Assembly: GCA_022013635.1 (NCBI GenBank)
Contig: JAKLPX010000279.1
Coordinates: forward strand, 1-7,963
Origin: Candidatus Delongbacteria bacterium
Lineage (GTDB): Bacteria; UBA4055
DNA: 7,963 nucleotides
Reading direction: 5' to 3'
The position numbers and the translations under genes are program-made. A model generated the notes under the pieces. That model did no database searches. It worked only from the letters and a program-made list of their open reading frames with translations, and was not told where the DNA came from. This document shows positions 1 through 5,222 of this stretch, piece by piece. Every line of letters starts with the position of its first letter. The first letter of the stretch is position 1.

Positions 1-375
1 AATTCATTGGAAAATGCGAGAAATAATCATAAGGGAAGGATAATCGTTTTATTCCAGCCGCACCTTTATTCACGAACAAAATATCATTCCAGGGGTTTTG
101 CCGAAAGTTTTTCTATGGCAGATTTGGTTCTTATATCACAGATTTACCCGGCAAGAGAGAAATTCGATCCGACTGTATCCAGTAAAAACATCTATATTGA
201 TATGAATGATACGGAAAAGAAAAAAACTGCGATATTTGACAGTTTTGAAGACCTGTTTGTAAGATTGAAAAATGAAATAAAGAACGGAGATTTGATCATC
301 AGCATGGGAGCAGGCGAAATAAATAAGGTTTTATATAAACTTAAAAGCAGGATTGAAGCCAAATGGATACCATAG
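1..375 (+). CDS. murC: UDP-N-acetylmuramate--L-alanine ligase, C-terminal part (5' truncated)
   Basis: This is the 3' end of MurC, the cytoplasmic ATP-dependent ligase that adds L-alanine to UDP-MurNAc. The frame is open from base 1, so the true start lies upstream; a TTG at position 7 is only an internal Leu codon. The visible 124 residues match the C-terminal (Mur ligase domain 3) region: the family signature FQPHLYSRT near the start, then the ADLVLISQIYPAREK segment (family form: aD-x(4)-dIYPAxE), and GDLIISMGAGEINKV close to the end (family form: GDlvltmGAGdi). MurC proteins are usually about 450-475 residues, so roughly the last quarter is present. The stop codon lies inside murB, giving a 13-base overlap typical of translational coupling. 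Identification is by recognised motifs and by the murB neighbour. Confidence 0.93.
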   Translation, partial: NSLENARNNHKGRIIVLFQPHLYSRTKYHSRGFAESFSMADLVLISQIYPAREKFDPTVSSKNIYIDMNDTEKKKTAIFDSFEDLFVRLKNEIKNGDLIISMGAGEINKVLYKLKSRIEAKWIP

Positions 376-1268
376 CAAAAATCAAAAATATCGCCTCCGA
401 TGTTTTAATTAGCGAACCTATGAGCAAACATACATTTTACAGGATCGGAGGTCCCGCTAAGATATTTGTCGCTCCGGAAAATACGGGCGAGCTTAAAGAG
501 GTAATTGAAATCTGCAAACAGGATAAAATAGAATTCTTTATACTGGGAAAAGGTTCAAATGTGTTGGTTTCTGACTCAGGTTATGACGGCTGCATAATTG
601 ATTTTTCTAAATATTTCACAAAAATTTCATCATACGGAGACCTGATAACCGCTCAAAGCGGAAGCAGGTTGTCAGAAATAGCATCAGTAGCGGAAATGAA
701 CTCGCTTACCGGTTTTGAAGAATTTGCCGGGATTCCCGGTACGCTCGGCGGCGCATTAATTATGAATGCGGGATGCTACGGTTCTGAAATATCTGATAAA
801 ATATCAAGCGTAAATGTTCTTACAAACGGTAATGTTGTTACTATTGATAAAAAGGACTTAAAATTCGGATACAGAAGATCAAGCCTGAAAGGTTCGATTA
901 TTTTAGAAGCTGTAATTAGCCTGGAGAAGGGCGATGCAAAGCTTATTTCGGAAAGAATAGCGGAATTCAAAATTAAAAGAAAAAACAATCAGCCTTTAAA
1001 TATGCCTTCATGCGGTTCGGTGTTCAAAAGACCGGCTGATAATTTTGCCGGAAAATTAATTGAGGATTGCGGTTTAAAAGGCAAATCAATCGGCGGCGCA
1101 ATGGTATCGGATCTTCATGCCGGCTTTATCGTCAATACGGGCAATGCCAGGTCGGAGGATGTTCTTTCTCTGATTAAGCATATTAAAAAGGAAGTATTCA
1201 ATAGATATCAGGTACAACTTGAAGAGGAAGTAATATTTTTGGGTTTTAAAAATGGGGAGCTGGAATGA
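363..1268 (+). CDS. murB: UDP-N-acetylenolpyruvoylglucosamine reductase (type II MurB)
   Basis: MurB is the FAD- and NADPH-dependent enzyme that reduces UDP-GlcNAc-enolpyruvate to UDP-MurNAc in the cytoplasm. The 301 residues show the FAD-binding fold motifs: THFYRIGGPA-like TFYRIGGPA (24-32), LGKGSNVLVSD (61-71), and IPGTLGGALIMNAGCYG (124-140). The substrate domain includes FGYRRSS (168-174), with the conserved Tyr-Arg at 170-171. PSCGSVFKRP (215-224) carries Ser219, the expected proton donor, and LEEEV (286-290) carries the expected catalytic Glu, probably Glu289. The length and the SCGSVFKRP-FAGKLIEDCGLKG layout fit the shorter type II MurB of Gram-positives and many other phyla rather than the longer E. 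coli type I. The ATG at 363 overlaps the murC end by 13 bases and has an AGGA (349-352) upstream; the stop overlaps the ftsQ start as ATGA. Confidence 0.96.
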   Translation: MDTIAKIKNIASDVLISEPMSKHTFYRIGGPAKIFVAPENTGELKEVIEICKQDKIEFFILGKGSNVLVSDSGYDGCIIDFSKYFTKISSYGDLITAQSGSRLSEIASVAEMNSLTGFEEFAGIPGTLGGALIMNAGCYGSEISDKISSVNVLTNGNVVTIDKKDLKFGYRRSSLKGSIILEAVISLEKGDAKLISERIAEFKIKRKNNQPLNMPSCGSVFKRPADNFAGKLIEDCGLKGKSIGGAMVSDLHAGFIVNTGNARSEDVLSLIKHIKKEVFNRYQVQLEEEVIFLGFKNGELE

Positions 1269-2005
1269 ATTTTATAAAAAGACTATACGAACGGCTGAAA
1301 ACCATCACAATTTGGACGCTTGCGGTTATAGGAATGCTTTTATTGGTATTCTCAGCCTATTATACAACAGAATTGTACAGCTCAACAACGATTTTTAATC
1401 TTAAAAAAATAATTGTCAGGAATCAAAAAATACTTTCTGCCGGAGATGTTATCGAACTGTCTCAGATTAAAAGAGGCGTCAGAATCATGGATATAGATAC
1501 AAAATCAGCGATAAGAAGAATGAATGTTTCCCCTTATATTACAGCATCAAGAATAGATTTGGTTTATCCTGCAACTATTGTAATCAAAATAACCGAAAAC
1601 CGGCCTATAGCTTATCTGAATATCAAAAATGAGCTTAAATTTGTTGACGGAAAAGGAATTGTGATGGGTAAAGCAAAGCCGAAAAGCGGATATGATCTTC
1701 CGATAATCAGCTCAGATTCAGATGATAACATCATAAAATTCTTAAACATGTCGCTAAAGATCAGTCCCTTCGTTTATTATCAGATTTCGGAGATTGAAAG
1801 CTCAAAGTCAGGATTAGAACTGTATCTGAATAAATCAGGCGCACGAATTATAGTAGGAGAAGGCGATTTCGAAAAGAAAATAATTGTTCTTGAAAATTTT
1901 CTGAAAGAAGAGTACGGAAATATTTCTTTTAAAATTGTGGATTATATAGATTTGAGATTTGATAAACAAGTGATTATGAAAGAATTTGACATTGCCGATA
2001 AATAA
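1265..2005 (+). CDS. ftsQ: Cell division protein FtsQ/DivIB (POTRA domain)
   Basis: A bitopic inner-membrane divisome protein that connects the cytoplasmic Z-ring assembly to periplasmic septal wall synthesis. The 246-residue product has a basic cytoplasmic tail (1-14), one transmembrane segment (about 15-34, TIWTLAVIGMLLLVFSAYYT), then a POTRA-like domain (about 44-112) that ends in IKITENRPIAYL, the usual 'v-x-E-x-xPxA-x-l' junction. The FtsQ/DivIB beta domain follows (about 113-235): FVDGKGIVM corresponds to the family's 'D-x-xG-x-v' and IDLRFDKQVIM to the near C-terminal 'vDLRf-x-x-q-v'. Overall sequence similarity is low, as is normal for FtsQ, so the call rests on topology, these motifs and the position between murB and ftsA. 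The start ATG overlaps the murB stop (ATGA) and has a strong GGGGAG at 1254-1259. Confidence 0.9.
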   Translation: MNFIKRLYERLKTITIWTLAVIGMLLLVFSAYYTTELYSSTTIFNLKKIIVRNQKILSAGDVIELSQIKRGVRIMDIDTKSAIRRMNVSPYITASRIDLVYPATIVIKITENRPIAYLNIKNELKFVDGKGIVMGKAKPKSGYDLPIISSDSDDNIIKFLNMSLKISPFVYYQISEIESSKSGLELYLNKSGARIIVGEGDFEKKIIVLENFLKEEYGNISFKIVDYIDLRFDKQVIMKEFDIADK

Positions 2006-2008
2006 CAC

Positions 2009-2014
2009 GGAGAG
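2009..2014 (+). promoter_or_regulatory. Ribosome binding site of ftsA
   Basis: GGAGAG lies 8 bases before the ATG at 2023. It is in the 17-base gap after ftsQ and supports that start codon for ftsA. The same GGAGAG core precedes the downstream nuclease gene. Confidence 0.7.
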
Positions 2015-2022
2015 AATGAATT

Positions 2023-3252
2023 ATGTATATATTAGGGATTGATTTCGGAAGTAAATATATAAAAACCGCTTTATGCGTTAAGGATTTGGAAACGAATGAA
2101 ATTAATGTTTTGAAATTGTTTAAAATTACTCATAAAGCTTCAAAATATGGAACAATTACCGATCTTGTAAAGGCGAAGGAGGCTTTCGGGCAGGTGTTGG
2201 AAAAAATGAAATCGGAAATATCCGAGCCGATTGAATTTTATGTAATTTCAATTTCCGGCGAAAATGTGAGTTCATATTCCGGGACTTCGACAATTCCGTT
2301 ATGGAAACCGGAAAATGAGGACAGAAGAATAAAAATAACCGGCAGTCATGTCTGCGATGTTTTAAAAGCAGCTAAGATGACAGCTTACAATAAGGACGAT
2401 AAAGTCGAGCTGCATTCAATATCTCAGGATTTTCAGATAGACGATCAGCCCCCTACTCAAAATCCGATTGATATGGCCGGAGTTAAGCTCAAAAGTACCG
2501 TATATGTGATTCAGACGGAAAAATCGCATAAAGAGAATATAGGCAGTATTTTAGAAGCATTTTCAATCGAAAATTATAAAATAGTATACTCGCCGCTGGC
2601 AACAGCCGAAACCGTTATAGACGAAGAGGACAAGGAAGCAGGCGTTATCGTTATCTCAATCGGTGATCAGACTACCGAGCTCGTTGTTTATCTTAACGGA
2701 GTATTAAGAATGGCAAAAGTAATTCCATTCGGATCAAATAATATCACAAAAGATCTGAAGATACTTCTGCAAACAGATTTTTCTACGGCAAATCAAATTA
2801 AAAAAACTAAAGCAACTGCATATTCAAAAGACGCAGATCCTTTAAAAATAATCCAGATAGCCAATTCTTCGTTGCAGAAAAAAGAAGTCAGCGAACAATT
2901 CGTCGCGAAAATTACTGAAGCGAGACTGAAAGAAATTTACGAATTCGTGACAAAAGAAATATATAAAGGAGCATATCAGAAAACAATACATTCTCCGATA
3001 ATAATTACCGGACCCGGGAGTAAACTTAAAGGGGCTGAAAAATTATTTTCGGAAATCAATAATTCAAAAACGATACATGGAACGGTTTTGGGAATTAAAT
3101 CAAACGCAGATGAAATAACGGAAGATTATTTCACTGCAGTCGGATTGGTAAAATACGCCATAATGAACGAATTGTTTTCAGAAGGCGATAACGAAGACAG
3201 AAAAAAAAGCATTTTCGAAAGGTTTAAACAATTTATAACGGATTTAATTTAA
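2023..3252 (+). CDS. ftsA: Cell division protein FtsA (divergent, actin-like)
   Basis: FtsA is the actin-fold protein that anchors FtsZ filaments to the inner membrane and recruits later divisome proteins. The 409 residues run in family order. The phosphate-1-like ILGIDFGSKYIK is at 3-14. The 1C (SHS2) domain follows, with FYVISISGENVS at 72-83 and HSISQDFQID at 131-140, and QNPIDMAGVKLKSTVYVIQ is at 146-164. The phosphate-2 region is at 208-223, VIPFGSNNITKDL at 233-245, and the adenosine-loop region IIITGPGSKLKG at 326-337. The ending KSIFERFKQFITDLI (395-409) can form the membrane-targeting amphipathic helix. Several ATP-site residues differ from the usual: Ser212 where the phosphate-2 Asp is expected (VISIGDQTTE against VVDIGGGTxD), GS for GG at 238-239, Asn257 for the Glu of 'AExIK', and TGP for TGG. 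The reading frame is intact and lies directly before ftsZ, so this reads as divergence, not decay. Confidence 0.93.
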   Translation: MYILGIDFGSKYIKTALCVKDLETNEINVLKLFKITHKASKYGTITDLVKAKEAFGQVLEKMKSEISEPIEFYVISISGENVSSYSGTSTIPLWKPENEDRRIKITGSHVCDVLKAAKMTAYNKDDKVELHSISQDFQIDDQPPTQNPIDMAGVKLKSTVYVIQTEKSHKENIGSILEAFSIENYKIVYSPLATAETVIDEEDKEAGVIVISIGDQTTELVVYLNGVLRMAKVIPFGSNNITKDLKILLQTDFSTANQIKKTKATAYSKDADPLKIIQIANSSLQKKEVSEQFVAKITEARLKEIYEFVTKEIYKGAYQKTIHSPIIITGPGSKLKGAEKLFSEINNSKTIHGTVLGIKSNADEITEDYFTAVGLVKYAIMNELFSEGDNEDRKKSIFERFKQFITDLI

Positions 3253-3268
3253 AACTATTTTTAACAAC

Positions 3269-3274
3269 GGAGGG
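3269..3274 (+). promoter_or_regulatory. Ribosome binding site of ftsZ
   Basis: GGAGGG, the strongest Shine-Dalgarno match in the window, is 4 bases before the ATG at 3279 and 13 before an in-frame ATG at 3288 (codon 4). The spacing is short for the first and a little long for the second, so either could be used, though the longer form is annotated. A strong site fits the high FtsZ level cells need. Confidence 0.7.
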
Positions 3275-3278
3275 TATA

Positions 3279-4412
3279 ATGTCTGCAATGGTATTTGAAT
3301 TTGACAATGAGATAAAAGGAAGCGCGAAGATAAAAGTTTTGGGAGTCGGCGGCGGCGGCTGCAACGCGATTGACAGCATGATAGACATGGGATTAAAAGG
3401 AGTGGAATTTATAGCTTTGAATACAGACGCTCAGGCGTTACAGTGTTCGAAAGCCAATACAAAAATTCAGATCGGATCGTCAACTACAAAAGGACTGGGA
3501 GCCGGCGCGGATCCGGAAGTGGGGCGTCAGGCTATGGAGGAAGACAGGGAAAAATTAACAAATATTCTTTCTGACGCCGATATGGTATTTATAGCGGCAG
3601 GTATGGGCGGCGGAACGGGAACGGGAGCCGCCGGAGTGATAGCGGAGATATCAAACCAAATTGGCGCTTTAACCGTAGCTATCGTAACAAAACCTTTCAA
3701 GTTTGAGGGTCAAAAAAGATTTTCAAATGCCGAAAAAGGAATACAAAAACTGAAAGAATTCGTGGATGCATTGATCATAGTGCATAATCAAAGGCTGGCA
3801 CAATCCACAACAGACCCTTCAACTTCAATAAAGAAAGCGTTTTTGCAGGTGGACGAAGTTTTGTATAAGGCTGTGAGAGGAATAGCAGACCTGATTACAT
3901 ACAGAGGAAATATCAATCTGGATTTTGCAGACATAAAAACAATTATGAAAGGAATGGGTGAAGCTATGATGGGAGTAGGAGAAGCCGAAGGAGAGCATGC
4001 CTGTATTGAAGCCGCACAGACCGCTATTCAAAGCGCGTTATTGGAAAATATAGACATTAAAGGGGCAAAAGGTTTGCTGGTAAACATAAGCGCCAATGAA
4101 GAACTTACACTATTTGAAGTTGATCAGGCTATGGATCTTATTTATCAGGCTACCGGAACTACTGATGTGAATGTAATCTTCGGTGTGGTTTCCGACAATG
4201 AAATGCAGGATAAAGTCAGAGTAACAGTAATTGCTACCGGCTTTGATACCGTAAACAAGAAAGAGAAGAAAAATGAATTTGAAAAAATCAATCTGCCCAA
4301 AGGGATTAAATCAGCTATAATAGATAAGGATTCGCAGGTACACACAAAATATTCAAAGTCGCAATTTACCAATTACGAAGTGCCGGCGTTTCTAAGAATG
4401 AACAAGGATTGA
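3279..4412 (+). CDS. ftsZ: Cell division protein FtsZ (tubulin-like GTPase)
   Basis: FtsZ polymerises with GTP into the cytokinetic ring. The 377 residues contain the N-terminal nucleotide-binding motif IKVLGVGGGGCNAIDSM (18-34) and ALNTDAQAL (46-54). The tubulin signature GGGTGTGAAG is at 110-119, and Glu143 and Arg147 of PFKFEGQKR are the expected GTP contacts. The T7 synergy loop NINLDFADIK (211-220) keeps Asp215 and Asp218. The C-terminal domain runs to about 322 (VRVTVIATGFD), then a short variable linker, then YEVPAFLRMNKD (366-377). That ending is the conserved peptide that binds FtsA, so the FtsA partner interaction seems preserved. Two conserved positions are odd: Gly119 replaces the Pro of GTGAAPV, and IIVHN (166-170) replaces the usual 'IVIPN'. 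The length is close to the family norm. It lies 26 bases after ftsA, its usual partner. Confidence 0.97.
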   Translation: MSAMVFEFDNEIKGSAKIKVLGVGGGGCNAIDSMIDMGLKGVEFIALNTDAQALQCSKANTKIQIGSSTTKGLGAGADPEVGRQAMEEDREKLTNILSDADMVFIAAGMGGGTGTGAAGVIAEISNQIGALTVAIVTKPFKFEGQKRFSNAEKGIQKLKEFVDALIIVHNQRLAQSTTDPSTSIKKAFLQVDEVLYKAVRGIADLITYRGNINLDFADIKTIMKGMGEAMMGVGEAEGEHACIEAAQTAIQSALLENIDIKGAKGLLVNISANEELTLFEVDQAMDLIYQATGTTDVNVIFGVVSDNEMQDKVRVTVIATGFDTVNKKEKKNEFEKINLPKGIKSAIIDKDSQVHTKYSKSQFTNYEVPAFLRMNKD

Positions 4413-4420
4413 GATGTTAA

Positions 4421-4426
4421 AGGGGG
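4421..4426 (+). promoter_or_regulatory. Ribosome binding site of queD
   Basis: AGGGGG, part of a longer purine-rich run to 4430, lies 6 bases before the ATG at 4433 in the 20-base gap after ftsZ. It supports this start and independent translation within the same transcript. Confidence 0.6.
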
Positions 4427-4432
4427 TGGATC

Positions 4433-4801
4433 ATGTATGAAATTATTGTTAAGCATCATTTTTCGTCTGCTCATAAATTGATTGATTATGACGGGGAGTG
4501 TAAGAATCTTCACGGGCATAATTGGAAGGTAAAAGTGTACGCGAGGGCTGAAGAATTGAATAATATCGGCATTTCGCTGGATTTTAAAGAGTTTAAGAAG
4601 ATTGCTAAAGCTGAGATTGATAAATTTGACCATGTTTTTTTAAACGAACATCCGAGATTTAAAGATATAAATCCTACTGCCGAAAATATTGCGAGGATCC
4701 TTTTTAATGATCTTTCCGAAAAGGTTAATGACGGAAATATGAAGATCCAGATGATCGAGGTCTGGGAAAGCGACAACAACGGCGTGAGGTATTTTGAGTA
4801 G
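4433..4801 (+). CDS. queD: 6-carboxy-5,6,7,8-tetrahydropterin synthase (QueD / PTPS family)
   Basis: QueD converts 7,8-dihydroneopterin triphosphate to 6-carboxytetrahydropterin, the second step towards 7-deazaguanines such as queuosine. The 122 residues match the family length. Zinc ligands are His14 (FSSAHKL) and His27 and His29 (LHGHNW). Cys23 in CKNLHGH gives the C-x3-HGH pattern that marks QueD rather than the E-x-xHGH form of PTPS-III. Further marks are LDFKEFKK (49-56), FDHVFLNEHP (65-74, with His67), NPTAENIA (80-87) and VWESDNNGV (110-118), where Glu112 corresponds to the conserved Glu. A eukaryote-type 6-pyruvoyl-tetrahydropterin synthase is an alternative that sequence reading cannot fully exclude, since both share the fold. 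It follows ftsZ by 20 bases and probably shares its transcript. No other queuosine gene is in the window. Confidence 0.9.
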   Translation: MYEIIVKHHFSSAHKLIDYDGECKNLHGHNWKVKVYARAEELNNIGISLDFKEFKKIAKAEIDKFDHVFLNEHPRFKDINPTAENIARILFNDLSEKVNDGNMKIQMIEVWESDNNGVRYFE

Positions 4802-4859
4802 GATATTCATCATTACTTTACTGGTCAACTTATATTTTATCTAATATTAAATTAGGCTA

Positions 4860-4993
4860 AATAGATCATCCTGAATTTATCATAAAAGCAACTCTGTCAG
4901 CATGAGTACTATAAAGATTTGGAGATGGCACGGAACAGCGAACAAAGATAGTAAGAGTTGCTTTTATGATAAATTCAGGATGATTTAATAGAT
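4860..4993. repeat. Flanking 7-base direct repeats AATAGAT
   Basis: AATAGAT at 4860-4866 and 4987-4993 are identical direct copies at the two edges of the inverted-repeat element. If they are a target site duplication, the inserted piece is 4867-4986. In this AT-rich DNA a 7-base match is only moderate evidence, and the overlap with the left arm makes the boundary uncertain. Confidence 0.4.
4865..4984. repeat. 120-base element with perfect 31-base inverted repeat arms
   Basis: The arms 4865-4895 and 4954-4984 are exact reverse complements over 31 bases (ends ATCATCCTGAA and TTCAGGATGAT). They enclose 58 bases, inside which TACTAT (4907-4912) and ATAGTA (4948-4953) extend the pairing after an 11-base bulge. 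AATAGAT occurs exactly at 4860-4866 and again at 4987-4993, overlapping the left arm by 2 bases and lying 2 bases beyond the right arm; it could be a target duplication. There is no transposase gene. The element could be a miniature inverted-repeat transposable element, a REP-like dispersed repeat, or a long RNA hairpin in the 3' untranslated region of the queD transcript. The stem is much longer than an ordinary rho-independent terminator and no T run follows. Copy number in the genome would decide. Confidence 0.75.
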
Positions 4994-5107
4994 TTCAGGC
5001 AGACATGGGCAATCACTGTGAAGATATTAGAGTTCGCTGGTAATTAAGAACACATAGAAGCAGAGATTAACAAATAAAACATAAAACATAAAAACATTAT
5101 TAGATGA
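4985..5107. other. Intergenic stretch without a recognisable gene
   Basis: No open frame with a plausible ribosome binding site, tRNA or known RNA motif is visible here. The only structure is a short tandem repeat at 5076-5097, with three copies of AAAACAT, the last preceded by one extra A. Together with the neighbouring features this accounts for the 421-base gap between queD and the nuclease gene. Confidence 0.5.
5076..5097. repeat. AAAACAT short tandem repeat (3 copies)
   Basis: Copies are at 5076-5082, 5083-5089 and 5091-5097, with one extra A between the second and third. The tract is AT-rich and could be flexible or curved DNA upstream of the promoter, or simply low-complexity sequence. 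Confidence 0.6.
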
Positions 5108-5122
5108 CGCCATTATATGGCG
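5108..5122. promoter_or_regulatory. Short hairpin (CGCCAT-tat-ATGGCG)
   Basis: A perfect 6-base stem with four G/C pairs and a 3-base loop stands out in AT-rich surroundings. There is no T run after it on the + strand, so it is a poor intrinsic terminator by the classical rule. It may be an operator for a regulator, or a terminator of a non-classical kind for the upstream operon. Confidence 0.4.
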
Positions 5123-5169
5123 GTGCAATGTGTTTACATTCTATTGTTTATAAAAAATGAAGAGGTTCA

Positions 5170-5200
5170 TTGCAATAAATCAATATGGGAATTATATTTG
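5170..5200 (+). promoter_or_regulatory. Putative promoter of the nuclease gene
   Basis: TTGCAA (5170-5175) and TATATT (5193-5198) are separated by 17 bases, matching 4 of 6 and 5 of 6 positions of the sigma70 -35 and -10 boxes. The downstream box reads TATATTTG (5193-5200), which also fits the TAnnTTTG box at -7 in Bacteroidota, with a TTG about 20 bases upstream as in that class. Either reading puts the transcript start around 5205, about 18 bases before the ATG. The assignment rests on sequence pattern alone. Confidence 0.45.
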
Positions 5201-5209
5201 TTATAACAA
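5198..5209. promoter_or_regulatory. 12-base perfect palindrome at the promoter start site (candidate operator)
   Basis: TTGTTATAACAA is an exact palindrome that overlaps the end of the putative -10 box and the expected transcription start, and ends 3 bases before the GGAGAG ribosome binding site. A repressor bound here would block initiation. No regulator gene is present in the window, so the binding factor is unknown. Confidence 0.4.
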
Positions 5210-5212
5210 TAC

Positions 5213-5218
5213 GGAGAG
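5213..5218 (+). promoter_or_regulatory. Ribosome binding site of the nuclease gene
   Basis: GGAGAG lies 4 bases before the ATG at 5223 and supports that start for the long open frame that continues to the end of the window. Confidence 0.65.
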
Positions 5219-5222
5219 TAAA

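Noticed and set aside
7..9. TTG as a start codon for the first gene
   Set aside because: The frame is open to base 1 and the protein is the C-terminal part of MurC, so the start lies outside the window.
3825..4031. Minus-strand open frames over murB, ftsZ, queD and the nuclease gene (for example 776-988, 3825-4031, 4145-4372, 4373-4633, 4510-4779)
   Set aside because: Each lies opposite a gene with strong family motifs, lacks a ribosome binding site, and shows no protein features of its own; they are shadows.
4841..4855. CTAAT-attaa-ATTAG hairpin as terminator of the queD transcript
   Set aside because: The 5-base stem is almost all A-T and no T run follows, so it is too weak to call.
4902..4988. 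A 28-codon ATG frame inside the inverted-repeat element
   Set aside because: It has no Shine-Dalgarno sequence, ends in the repeat arm, shows no recognisable protein motif, and is of a length expected by chance.
5076..5097. CRISPR array suggested by AAAACAT repeats
   Set aside because: The units are 7 bases, adjacent and without spacers, and no cas gene is present.
5202..5207. TATAAC as an alternative -10 box
   Set aside because: No acceptable -35 lies 16-18 bases upstream, and the start would fall inside the ribosome binding site.
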